DNA from: DATBDN01 sp963715995
GTDB lineage: Bacteria > Actinomycetota > Thermoleophilia > Solirubrobacterales > Thermoleophilaceae
Assembly (NCBI GenBank): GCA_963715995.1
Contig: OY970283.1
Location: 620,001-684,000 of the forward strand
Length of the DNA stretch: 64,000 bases
Reading direction: 5' to 3'
The position numbers and the translations under genes are program-made. Positions 1 to 8,431 of this stretch are shown here, piece after piece. The number at the start of each line of letters is the position of its first letter. Position 1 is the first letter of the stretch. The notes beneath the pieces were generated by a model. It was not told the origin of the DNA, did no database searches, and saw only the letters and a list, made by a program, of their open reading frames with translations.

Positions 1-1
1 C

Positions 2-1381
2 GCCAAGGACGCGCCGTTCGTGGCGGCGGTCGACAGCAACCCCGATCGCGGGCAGCTGCGCCAGCTGCTGTCGTTCGCGGGCGGCTTCGGGCGGCCGCTC
101 GTGGGGGTGCGCCTCCAGAACCTCGCGCGGCTGCGCCAGCTCGACTACGCGCGCGACGTGAAGCCCCAGCTCGGCGGCCCGGTGGTCATCGGCCTCGCGC
201 GGCCGGCGGCCGGCTCGGGGCTCGGGGTGGTCACCGTGGTGGCCATGCACCTCAACCATCCGCTGCGGGCCAAGCAGGTGCTCGTGCGCCAGCCGAACGT
301 GCGCGGTCGCGGCAAGACGAGCGGCGTGCGCGTGTTCGCAGACACCGACGACAGCCGCTACTACGCGGTCGACGGCCACGTCCTGGTGGCGGCATCCAAC
401 CCCGACATCCTGGGCGCGGCACTGGCCCTCAAGCGGAGCGAGAACCGCATGCGCGAGAGCGACTTCACGGCCGACCTGAAGGGGCTCCCGGCCGGAGGCC
501 TCGTACGCGTATCCGCCGACCCGCGCTCGCTGATCGGCGCCGACCCGCGCCTGCGGCCTGCGCTGGATGTCAAGTGGCTTGCCTCGCTGCGCAGGATGGG
601 CGCCGTGATGAAGGTCGCGCCGTCCGGCGCGACGGTGGACTTCCACATCGCCAGCGACGCGAGCGCGATCGCTGACGCCGACCTGCCGCTGGCGCCGAAG
701 GCGGGGCCGCTGCCCTTGATCGGCAAGCGCGGCGAGATCAAGGTCGGGGTGCGCGAGCCCGGCCGCCTGGCGCGGGTGGCGTTCGCGATCTGGCGCGCGA
801 TCGCCGCGCAGCAGGTGGCCCACTTTCGCAAGCTGGAGCCGCTCGGGGTCAACCTGGAGCTTCAGCTTCCTCGCCACCTAGCGGGCAGCGCCGCGGCGGC
901 CATCGATCCGCTTTCGAATGCGTTCGCCGCCCGCGCCCAGCTGCACGACCCGGGCGACGTGAAGGCCGCGCTCGGGCCACTGGCGCCTGCGCTGCCGGAC
1001 CTGGCGGCCGCCCTCGGCATCAAAGGCTTGGGCGTGGCCGCACCCGAGGCGGGTGAGAACTTCTACGCGGTCGCCAAGCCCGACGGGCGCAACGCGGTGT
1101 TCGGCGTGGTCGGTTCGTCGCTGGTGGTGGCAAACGACGCCAACCGCGCTGCCGGGCTGGCGTCCGAGCCGAGCCATGCAGCCCCGCACGGCATAACGGG
1201 CGCTGCTGTCGCGACCGTCAACGCGCGCGAGTTCGGCGGGCGTGTCCTGGCCAACCGGCTGCGCGGGCCTGCGGCGCTGTTCGCTCCGCTGGCCTTCGGA
1301 GCCTTGCGCGACCTCACCGGCGCCCTCACGATCAGTCGCAAGGGACTTGACGGCCACTTCAGGCTGACGATCGCTAGGTAG
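2..1381 (+). CDS. DUF3352-like protein, 5' truncated by window edge
   Basis: The reading frame is open from the first bases of the window, so the true start lies upstream. The visible part is about 459 residues and ends at TAG 1379-1381. Its layout (APFVAAVDSN near the start, alternating hydrophobic strands, a YYAVDGHVLVAAS stretch around residue 125, later AVFGVVGSSLVVAND) resembles the DUF3352 family, whose molecular role is unknown. The lipoprotein at 57226-58776 looks like a distant paralogue with a similar plan. The signal peptide, if any, is outside the window. The gene converges on the M23 peptidase gene and overlaps its 3' end by 8 bp. The family call is by overall pattern only. Confidence 0.6.
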   Translation, partial: AKDAPFVAAVDSNPDRGQLRQLLSFAGGFGRPLVGVRLQNLARLRQLDYARDVKPQLGGPVVIGLARPAAGSGLGVVTVVAMHLNHPLRAKQVLVRQPNVRGRGKTSGVRVFADTDDSRYYAVDGHVLVAASNPDILGAALALKRSENRMRESDFTADLKGLPAGGLVRVSADPRSLIGADPRLRPALDVKWLASLRRMGAVMKVAPSGATVDFHIASDASAIADADLPLAPKAGPLPLIGKRGEIKVGVREPGRLARVAFAIWRAIAAQQVAHFRKLEPLGVNLELQLPRHLAGSAAAAIDPLSNAFAARAQLHDPGDVKAALGPLAPALPDLAAALGIKGLGVAAPEAGENFYAVAKPDGRNAVFGVVGSSLVVANDANRAAGLASEPSHAAPHGITGAAVATVNAREFGGRVLANRLRGPAALFAPLAFGALRDLTGALTISRKGLDGHFRLTIAR

Positions 1382-2306
1382 CGCGCACCGGCGACCACTG
1401 CTGCCACTGCTGGAGGTAGGGCAGCGGGTCGATCACGTGGCCGCCGTCGTACCACGGTCCCTGCCAGATCTCGAAGTGCAGGTGGCTGCCCTCGGCGTCG
1501 CCCGTGTGGCCGACGCTCCCGATGCGCTCGCCCTGGTCCACGTGCTCGCCGAGCACCACCGGGATCGAGTCCTTCTGGAGATGCATGAAGACGTAGTTGA
1601 GATCTTCACCGTCGCCGTCGAGCACCACGTAGTAGCCGGCGGCGCTCGCCTGGTAGCCGACGTAGGTGATCGTGCCCGCGCGCGGTGCCACCACGGGCAG
1701 CCCCTCGGCAGCGAGCAGGTCCTGGCCCTGGTGCGTGTGGCCGTCGCGCTGGGCGCCATAGCGGTCGGCGGCGGTTCCGTAGCTGAAGACACCGCGCAGC
1801 GGGAAGACGTGGCCGCGCACCTCGATCTGGGTCACGCGGCTGAGGTGCGCCGCCGGCTGGAGGATCCGCCCGGCGGAGTCGCGGCCTGCGATCCGGACAC
1901 TGAGCTGGCCCTCGGGCAGCGCGGGATCGGCGAGCGTGGGCAGGCTCACCACCTGCGGCGAGTTCGCGGGGCGGCGACCGAGGTCGATCGTCCGCTGCGG
2001 GTTCGTGCTGCCCGGCCACGAGACGACCAGGCGCAGCCGGATGGTCGGCGCGCGGCCCTTGACCGTGAAGCTCACGGTCGGCGTCTGGCCGGGCGTCAGC
2101 ACCGCGGGGGTGACGGCGAACGCGGTCAGCGAAGGCCGCGCGGCGCGGCTCGCCGGTTTCTTCTTCGGCTTGACGGGCGCCGGTGCGGGGGCAGGCGCCG
2201 GAGTCGTGTAGACCGCGCCGCCGTTTCCCGCGCCCGTGGCAAGCGCCGACGCCGGCACGACGGCCGTCACCAGAACTGCTGCGATCAGAGAACCAAGCGG
2301 TTTCAC
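1374..2306 (-). CDS. Secreted M23 family metallopeptidase
   Basis: 310 aa, GTG start. A signal peptide (roughly residues 1-23, ending SALA-T) is followed by an Ala-Pro/Lys linker (35-55), an Ig-like beta domain (about 58-165) and a C-terminal LytM/M23 domain (about 172-300). The zinc-site motifs are visible: HxxxD as His192-Gln-Gly-Gln-Asp196, and HxH as His275-Leu-His277. M23 enzymes usually cut peptide crosslinks of peptidoglycan outside the membrane, so a cell-wall hydrolase role is likely. The substrate cannot be read from the sequence. It lies 37 bp downstream of the thioesterase gene on the same strand. A TAGAAC hexamer lies five bases before the start. Confidence 0.9.
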   Translation of the reverse strand: MKPLGSLIAAVLVTAVVPASALATGAGNGGAVYTTPAPAPAPAPVKPKKKPASRAARPSLTAFAVTPAVLTPGQTPTVSFTVKGRAPTIRLRLVVSWPGSTNPQRTIDLGRRPANSPQVVSLPTLADPALPEGQLSVRIAGRDSAGRILQPAAHLSRVTQIEVRGHVFPLRGVFSYGTAADRYGAQRDGHTHQGQDLLAAEGLPVVAPRAGTITYVGYQASAAGYYVVLDGDGEDLNYVFMHLQKDSIPVVLGEHVDQGERIGSVGHTGDAEGSHLHFEIWQGPWYDGGHVIDPLPYLQQWQQWSPVRAT

Positions 2307-2343
2307 CCCTGGTTCTAGGAATCGCCGTTCGCGCCTGTATTCC

Positions 2344-3165
2344 TCAGTCGTGCGAGCTGCGTTGCATGAGGGCGAGCTGCCGCGACTGCGCGATCAGGCG
2401 CCCGTCGCGCGCCCAGATGAGGCCGTCCTCCTCGATGAATCCCTCTCCCGCGAGGCGCGATTCGAACACCACCAGAGCGTAATCGGCCGGAAGCGGCAGC
2501 GCCGTGCGGAAGTGGATCGTCAGGTCGATCGTCGGCACCGGGTTGGGCTCCGCGAGCCGGGTGAAGACGGCGGGCAACCAGGCGTCGGTCAGCTGTGCCA
2601 CCAGCGCGGCGTCGAGCGGGTGCTCCTCGAGCGGGCGGATCCAGCCGCCGCTGCGCGTGGGCCCCTCGGTGGTGCCGCCGAACGGCTGCTTGCCGACCGC
2701 AGGGCGCAGCTGCCACTGCTGCGAGAAGCGCGGCGCGCGCGGATCGGGCTCGACCGCCGGCACGTCCTCGGGCGGCGGCACGTCGGGCATCGGCAGCTCG
2801 TCGTATTCGAGGGCGGGCACGCGCTGCGCGGAGAAGGCTCCGATGGCGAGCGCGATCAGCCGCCCGTCCTGCTCCATCCTCGCCGTGACCGTGGTCTGGG
2901 AGCGCCCGGCCCGCTCAACCGTGGTGTGGATCCGGACGCGACCCTCCTTCGGCGCGGCGGTGTAGTGGATCGTCAGCGAGCGGGCGGTGCGGCCCGCGTC
3001 ACCCACGGCCGCCTCGAGCGCGCGCACGATGAGCGCCGCGATGAAGCCGCCGTTAGGCCCGAAGACGATCCACCAATCACGGCTGACGCTGCCCTCGTAG
3101 ACGCCGGCCTCCACCGGCGTCACAGACGTGTCGCGAGCAAACTTAAAGATGGGGCCTGGCCCCAT
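2344..3165 (-). CDS. Acyl-CoA thioesterase, TesB/4HBT_3 type (double hotdog)
   Basis: 273 aa from the longest start. The opening (FARDTSVTPV, then DWWIVFGPNGGFIAALIVRAL) and the late segment (PTIDLTIHFRTALP, GLIWARDGRLIAQSRQL) match the two-hotdog thioesterase family that hydrolyses acyl-CoA esters. The ATG at 3165 lies inside a perfect palindrome (3139-3175). The first eight or so residues (MGPGPIFK) are therefore encoded by repeat DNA, and the real start is uncertain. No ribosome-binding site is evident. The gene follows the helicase on the same strand, with the palindrome between them. Confidence 0.82.
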   Translation of the reverse strand: MGPGPIFKFARDTSVTPVEAGVYEGSVSRDWWIVFGPNGGFIAALIVRALEAAVGDAGRTARSLTIHYTAAPKEGRVRIHTTVERAGRSQTTVTARMEQDGRLIALAIGAFSAQRVPALEYDELPMPDVPPPEDVPAVEPDPRAPRFSQQWQLRPAVGKQPFGGTTEGPTRSGGWIRPLEEHPLDAALVAQLTDAWLPAVFTRLAEPNPVPTIDLTIHFRTALPLPADYALVVFESRLAGEGFIEEDGLIWARDGRLIAQSRQLALMQRSSHD

Positions 3166-3175
3166 CTTTAAGTTT
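3139..3175. repeat. Perfect 37-bp palindrome, REP-like
   Basis: Two 18-base arms (AAACTTAAAGATGGGGCC and its exact complement) flank a single T at 3157. It sits between two minus-strand genes. One arm supplies the last codons and TAA stop (3143-3145) of the helicase; the other supplies the annotated start of the thioesterase. Its form is that of a REP/RAYT-type extragenic palindrome or a transcription terminator. No transposase is nearby in this window. Confidence 0.85.
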
Positions 3176-5442
3176 TGTTCGCATTGCCGTCATCAGCTCT
3201 ATTGCGCCCGCTTTGGACAGGGGCTCGTTCAGGTTGCCGCACTTCGGCGACTGCACGCAGGACGGGCAGCCCTTCTCGCACGGGCACTCGGACACGAGCC
3301 GGTGCGCGTCGCCCACCAGCAGGTCGAAGCTCTCGTAGCCCGCGCGCGTGATACCGACGCCGCCGGGGTGGCCGTCGTAGATGAAGATCGTCGGCTTGGC
3401 CGTCTGCGGGTGGAACGCGGTCGACAGCCCGCCGATGTCCCAGCGGTCGCACATCGCGATCAGCGGCAGCACGGCGATCTGCGAGTGCTCGGCGGCGTGG
3501 AGCGCGCCCTGGAGCTCCGAAAGCGGGAAGTCGGGTGCGATCAGGTCGGACGGGAACGTGTACCAGAGCGCCTGCGTGTAGAAGCTCTGCGCCGGCAGGT
3601 CGACCGTCAGCAGGTCGAGCACCTCGTGGTTTGCCACGCGCTTCTTCTGGTAGGCCACCACCTGCTCGGTCACGGCCACGATGCCGAAGCTCAGGAGCAC
3701 GCCCATGAACTCGCGCTCGTAGCGGATCTCCTCGATCCAGGTGTCGGTCTCCTTCTTCGCCTGCGTGTACCAGTCACCGGAGAAGCATTTGACGAGCGCG
3801 CGCCGCTCGTGCAGGTCGAGGTCGGCCACCTCGTAGCTCTGCCCCATGTGCAGGTAGACCGCGCCCGCATGCACCGTCGACGGCGCGCGCGCCGGCTCGA
3901 CGGTGCCGATCATCTCGGCGCTCTCGGCGTCCACCACCGCGATCGACTCGGTGCCCGCCGAGCGCAGCGAGATCGCTCCCGCCGGGTAGCCCTCGCCGCG
4001 CGGCAGGAAGCGGCCGTCCTTCTCGCGCAGGCCGCCCTCGCGCGCGAGTTGCTCGGCGTAGGCGCGCCAGCGCGGGCCCATGAAGTCCGCGTCGTCGTCC
4101 GACAGCGGCAGCTCGTACGCGGCAGCCATCAGGTGCGGCAGGTGGATGTCCTCGTTCTCGTGGTCCAGGATCGCCGACTCGACCGCGCGGTCGAGGAACT
4201 CGTCCGGGTGGCGGCAGAAGAACTGGTCGAGGGCGTCGTCGCCCGCCACGTACATCGCGAGCCCGGTCGCGCGCGGCCCGCCCTGCCCCACATCTGGCGC
4301 AGCGACGCGACCGTGCCAGGGAACGTCACGCAGATGGCTGCGTCCAGCTCGCCGACGTCGATGCCGAGCTCCAGCGCGTCGGTGGCGACCACGGCCAGCA
4401 GGTCGCCATCGGACAGCCGGCGCTCGATCTCGCGCCGCTGCTGCGGCGTGTAGCCCGCCCGGTAGGGAGCGATGCGCTCGGCCAGGTCGCCACGCCCGGC
4501 GTCCTCCAGCCGCAGCTTTGCGAACTTCTGGATCAGCTCGACGCCGCGGCGCGATTTCAGGAAGCAGATCGTCCGCACGTCCTCCTCCACGAGCCGCGCC
4601 AGCAGGCCGGCCGCCTCGGACAGCGCCGACCCCCGCGCGCCGGTGGCCTCGTCGAGCAGTGGCGGGTTCCACATCGCCACCTGGCGCTCGGCCGCCGGCG
4701 CACCGTCGTCGTCGACCAGCTCGAACTCGAGCCCGGTCAGGCGCTCGGCCAGGTCGACCGGGTTGGCGATCGTCGCGCTGGTCAGCACGAAGCGCGGCTC
4801 GGTTCCGTAAGCCGCGGCCAGGCGCCGCAGGCGGCGCAGCACGTTGCCCACGTGCGAGCCGAACACGCCGCGGTACACGTGCGCCTCGTCCACCACCACG
4901 AACGCGAGGTTGGCCAGCACGTCGCCCCAGTTCCCGTGATGAGGGAGGACGCCGACATGCAGCATGTCCGGGTTGGTCAGGATCAGGTTGGAGCGCAGCC
5001 GGATCGCCCGCCGCTCCTCGCGTGGCGTGTCGCCGTCGTAGATCGCGTGGCGCAGGAACGGCGCGCGCAGCTCGTGCAGCTTGCGTGCCTGGTCCTGCGC
5101 GAGCGCCTTCGTGGGGTAGATGTAGAGCGCCCGCGCCCGCGGGTCGCGCGCGAGCGTGTCCAGAACCGGCAGGTTGAAGGCCAGCGACTTGCCGCTGGCG
5201 GTGCCCGTCGTGACGATCGTCGGACCGCGCCACGCCGCCTCGAGGGTGGCCGCCTGGTGCGACCAGAGCTGGTCGACGCCCGTGCGTGCGAGGGCCTCGA
5301 GCAGCGCAGGGTGGAGGTTGTCCGGCACCGGCTCCGGCTTGGCCGTGCGGGCGCCGTAACGCGCTGTGCGCACGAGCCGCTCATCCGCGCGGCCCTCGTC
5401 GAGGATGGCGGCCCAGGGGACGTGGGAGCGGGTCGTCGCCAT
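3143..5442 (-). pseudogene. DEAD/DEAH-box helicase with C-terminal MZB/DUF1998-type region, frameshifted
   Basis: The N-terminal part (ATG 5442, one frame to about 4270) carries Walker A TGTASGKS, DEAH box VVVDEAH, motif III TSAT and motif VI QMWGRAGR. The C-terminal part continues in another frame from about 4265 (LAMYVAGDDALDQFF) to TAA 3143. It carries a four-Cys cluster, CPCEKGCPSCVQSPKC, typical of this family's metal-binding tail. One base appears missing within CGCGCGCG at 4268-4275. Restoring it joins GRAGRAR to TGLAMY, giving about 765 residues. Both halves look well conserved, so this is a recent mutation or a sequencing error rather than an old relic. The family is implicated in nucleic-acid unwinding. 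The last ten residues (KLKDGARPHL) come from the palindrome. Confidence 0.85.
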
Positions 5443-5468
5443 CTCCCTGCGACGATAGTGCGCGCCCC

Positions 5469-6284
5469 GTGCGCAGCTTCGACCACACCGACTTCGGCGA
5501 CCTCGATCTGTCCGCTGTTTCCGTCGTCCTTCCGGCGCGCCAGTGCGCCGCGACCGTCGGCCCGATCGTCGCGGCCATCGAAGGCGCCGGGCAGGTGCTG
5601 GTGGTGGACGCCGCCTCGCCCGACGGCACCGCCGAGCTGGCCGCCGCCGCGGGCGCCCAGGTGGTGCAGGAGGCCGACCTGCTGCCGGAGTTCGGGCCCG
5701 TGCTCGGCAAGGGCGACGCCATGTGGCGCGCGCTGTCGGTGGTGGAGCACGACGTGGTGGTGTTCGCCGACGCCGACACGACTCAGTTCGACAGCCACTA
5801 CGTGAGGGGCCTCGCCGGGCCGCTCGTGACAGACCCGGAGATCCAGTTCGTGAAGGGCGCCTACCGGCGCCCGTTCACCGCCGGCAGCGAGGTCGTGGCC
5901 GACGGCGGAGGGCGCGTGACGGAGCTGACGGCACGGCCGCTCCTGCGCGCCTTCTATCCCGAGCTGGCCGAGCTGGTGCAGCCGCTTGCCGGCGAGTTCG
6001 CCGCGCGGCGCGACCTGCTCGAGTCGATCCCGTGGGCCACCGGCTACGCGGCTGAGATCACGATGGACATCGAGATCCTCCGGCGCGTGGGCATCGGCTC
6101 GTTCGCCCAGGTCGACATCGGCGAGCGCCACCAGCCGCACCAGTCGCTGAAGGCACTCGGCCGGATGGCCTCGACGGTGCTTGCCGCGGTCTGCGCTGAG
6201 CTCGTCGCCGAGGACCGGATGGACGCCGCGCTGGCGCCGCCGGCCGACTTCGTCACCCGCTTGCCGCTCGTCCAATGCCGCTGA
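5469..6284 (+). CDS. gpgS: Glucosyl-3-phosphoglycerate synthase
   Basis: 271 aa from GTG 5469. The family transfers glucose from an NDP-glucose to 3-phosphoglycerate, the first step towards glucosylglycerate and, in mycobacteria, methylglucose lipopolysaccharides. Family features visible: the GT-A opening VSVVLPARQCAATVG, the GKGDAMWRAL segment, the D-A-D metal motif in VVFADADTTQF, HYVRGLAGPL, FVKGAYRRPF, GGGRVTELTARPLL and QVDIGERHQPHQSLKALG. Only the GTG at 5469 gives the family's usual N-terminus (RSFDHTDFGDL); the longer open frame upstream is antisense to the helicase. The stop overlaps the following phosphatase gene by 10 bp. The gene is divergent from the helicase, and a GATAGT hexamer lies at 5454-5459. 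Confidence 0.93.
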   Translation: MRSFDHTDFGDLDLSAVSVVLPARQCAATVGPIVAAIEGAGQVLVVDAASPDGTAELAAAAGAQVVQEADLLPEFGPVLGKGDAMWRALSVVEHDVVVFADADTTQFDSHYVRGLAGPLVTDPEIQFVKGAYRRPFTAGSEVVADGGGRVTELTARPLLRAFYPELAELVQPLAGEFAARRDLLESIPWATGYAAEITMDIEILRRVGIGSFAQVDIGERHQPHQSLKALGRMASTVLAAVCAELVAEDRMDAALAPPADFVTRLPLVQCR

Positions 6285-7069
6285 GGTGCGTCTACACCGA
6301 CCTCGATGGCACCCTGCTCGGCGCCGGCGGGTCGCTGTTCGCCGACGCAGACGGCGCATTCACCTTGTTACCCGCGCGAGGCCTGGAGGCCTGCTCCCGA
6401 GCGGGCGCCGAGGTGGTCATCAAGTCGGGCAGGCGACGGGCGACGGTCGCCGAGAACGCGCGGTTGCTCGGGCAGACGTCGTTCATCTACGAGGTCGGCG
6501 CCGGCCTGGTGATCGACGGCGAGGAGACGCTGCTCACCGGAGAGCTCGTGCCGCGCGACGGGATGACGATCTACGACCTGATCGAGCGGTCGGGCGCGCC
6601 GCGGCTGCTGCTCGACCACTACGCGGGTCGGCTCGAGTACCACGACCCGTGGCACGTGAACCGCGACATCTCGCACCTGCTGCGCGGCACGATCGACGCC
6701 GCCGAGGCCAACGCGCTTCTGGCGCAGCACGGGCTCGGCCATCTGCGCCTGGTCGACAACGGCGCGATCGCCCCGCGGCCGCAGTTCCAGACGCGCCCGC
6801 ACGCCTACCACCTGCTGCCAGCCCAGGCATCGAAGGCAGCCGCCGTGGCCGCTCACATGCGCGCGCGCGACTACAGGGCGGAGGACTGCATCGCGGTCGG
6901 CGACTCGCTCGAGGACGCGGAGGTGGCCAAGGTGGTCGGGCACTTCTTCCTTGTGGCGAACGCCGAGGAGGGCATCGCCGGGCCGAACATCTCCAGGACC
7001 GAGAGCCCTAACGGCGTGGGCTTCTACGAAGCGGTGATCGCGTCCCTCGCGAGCGCCGCGTCGCCATAG
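6275..7069 (+). CDS. HAD-IIB phosphatase, likely glucosyl/mannosyl-3-phosphoglycerate phosphatase
   Basis: 264 aa, ATG 6275 inside the end of gpgS (10-bp overlap, so translation is probably coupled). HAD motif I is DLDGTL (residues 9-14), with VIKSGRR as the motif II region, a Lys near ASKAAAV, and motif IV GDSLEDAEV. This is the architecture of MpgP-type phosphatases, which remove the phosphate from mannosyl- or glucosyl-3-phosphoglycerate. Given its partner, the product is most likely glucosylglycerate, a compatible solute. Mycobacterial GpgP, by contrast, is a histidine-phosphatase-fold enzyme, so this pair uses a different phosphatase class (inference). It converges on the secreted unknown at 7084. 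Confidence 0.85.
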   Translation: MPLRCVYTDLDGTLLGAGGSLFADADGAFTLLPARGLEACSRAGAEVVIKSGRRRATVAENARLLGQTSFIYEVGAGLVIDGEETLLTGELVPRDGMTIYDLIERSGAPRLLLDHYAGRLEYHDPWHVNRDISHLLRGTIDAAEANALLAQHGLGHLRLVDNGAIAPRPQFQTRPHAYHLLPAQASKAAAVAAHMRARDYRAEDCIAVGDSLEDAEVAKVVGHFFLVANAEEGIAGPNISRTESPNGVGFYEAVIASLASAASP

Positions 7070-7083
7070 TCGTGCGGAATCCG

Positions 7084-7599
7084 TCAGAAATCCAGGCGCT
7101 TCAGGTAGTACCCGAGCTTGTTCGGGTACTCGAGCAGCAGGCGGTCGGCAGCGGCGACGAAGTTCACGCGCCCGGCCTCCACGCCGACGAGCAGCTGGCG
7201 CTTCGAGTCGACGCGGTAGACCGTGGTCGACCCGCTCTTCGCCAGCTTCTTCATGTTCGGAAACGCCATGCGCGCGGACTGCGCGGGCGAGGTGGGGTTG
7301 ACCTGGTCGATGGCGTCGCCCTCGGCGGTCGACAGCACGAGCACCACGTCCTGGTCGTGCGAGAGCGCAAAGCCGACCGTGCCGCCGCCATCGACGCAGT
7401 AGCTGGCCGAGCTGACGTCGAGCGGCTTGCCGTCCGCGTCGCGGATCGTGGCGCGGCCGCCCACGTGCACGCCGCGGATCGAGAGCGCGTCGGGAGCGGG
7501 GCCGGTCGCGGCCAGGCAGGCCGGAGCATCGTCCGCGAGCGCAGCGGAAGGAAGGGCGGCAGCGGCAACCGCCAGGAAGAGGGCCAGGCGCAACCTCAC
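7084..7599 (-). CDS. Secreted protein of unknown function
   Basis: 171 aa, GTG start. A signal peptide is clear (LRLALFLAVAAAALPSAALA, cleavage near residue 22). The mature part of about 150 residues has two cysteines (Cys28 region and SYCVDGGG), which could form a disulfide, and a run of beta-like strands (TVGFALSHDQDVVLVLS, STTVYRVDSKRQLLVGV). No family is recognised. It begins only 4 bp after the stop of the alpha/beta hydrolase and is the last gene of the minus-strand operon starting at the DNA ligase. Confidence 0.72.
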   Translation of the reverse strand: MRLRLALFLAVAAAALPSAALADDAPACLAATGPAPDALSIRGVHVGGRATIRDADGKPLDVSSASYCVDGGGTVGFALSHDQDVVLVLSTAEGDAIDQVNPTSPAQSARMAFPNMKKLAKSGSTTVYRVDSKRQLLVGVEAGRVNFVAAADRLLLEYPNKLGYYLKRLDF

Positions 7600-7603
7600 G
7601 CGA

Positions 7604-8416
7604 CTACCGTACGGCCTCGCTGGGGGTTGCTGCCAGGAATTCGGTTACGAGCGTGTTGAACCGGTCCGCGGCCTCCCACATGACCCCGTGCCCCTGGCCG
7701 TCGATGATCGACAGCTTCGAGCCGGGAATCAGCTCGGCAAGCTCGCGGGACTTCCACACCGGGATCATGATGTCGCGCTCGGCCCCAATCACGTGCACCG
7801 GCATCGTCAGCTCGCCGAGCCGGTCGCGAACGTCGTGCAGCCCGCCCGCCGCCGCCTGGCGGGCGAACGCCTCCGGCGGCTGGGGATAAGGGTTCTCGAG
7901 CAGCGCCGTCCGCATGAAGTCGACCATCTGCTCGTTCTCGAAGAAGCTCTCCGTGTAACAGAGGAAGAGGAGGTTGTCGACGCGGTCCTCCAGCGAGAGG
8001 CCGCGCGCATAGGCGCCGAGCAGGTGGGCCCGCAGCCGCCCGGCGCGCTGCACGCCGCCGTGGGTGACCGCCAGCGTGAGCGTGCGGATGCGCTCAGGCG
8101 CGGCCAGGGCGACCTGCTGGGAGACCATGCCGCCGAGCGAGATCCCGAGCAGGTGGAAGGTCTCGAGCTCCAGGTGGTCGGCCAGCGCCAGCACGTCCTG
8201 TGCCATGTCCGCGGTCGTGTAGTCCTGGCTCGCGAGCGAGGACTGCCCCACGTCGCGGTTGTCGAAGAAGACCGCCTGGTGGCCGCGCGAGAAGGGCTCG
8301 ATCTGAAGCACCCAGGCACGCCGGTCGCAGCCCAGGCCATGCACGCAGACCAGCGGATCGCCGTCGCCGTGGACGTCGTAGTGGATGTCGAAGCCATTCA
8401 GTTCGGCGTGCGGCAT
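7604..8416 (-). CDS. Alpha/beta hydrolase
   Basis: 270 aa. A complete alpha/beta-hydrolase fold is visible: the oxyanion motif HG (VCVHGLG, residues 24-29), the nucleophile elbow G-I-S-L-G-G with Ser93, the acid Asp215 in GAERDIMIP, and the base His243 in GQGHG. There is no signal peptide, so it is cytoplasmic. The fold covers esterases, lactonases, dehalogenases and C-C hydrolases, and the substrate cannot be told. It lies 15 bp after glycerate kinase and 4 bp before the secreted unknown, consistent with one transcript. Confidence 0.9.
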   Translation of the reverse strand: MPHAELNGFDIHYDVHGDGDPLVCVHGLGCDRRAWVLQIEPFSRGHQAVFFDNRDVGQSSLASQDYTTADMAQDVLALADHLELETFHLLGISLGGMVSQQVALAAPERIRTLTLAVTHGGVQRAGRLRAHLLGAYARGLSLEDRVDNLLFLCYTESFFENEQMVDFMRTALLENPYPQPPEAFARQAAAGGLHDVRDRLGELTMPVHVIGAERDIMIPVWKSRELAELIPGSKLSIIDGQGHGVMWEAADRFNTLVTEFLAATPSEAVR

Positions 8417-8431
8417 GGCGGCGCGGGCAGT

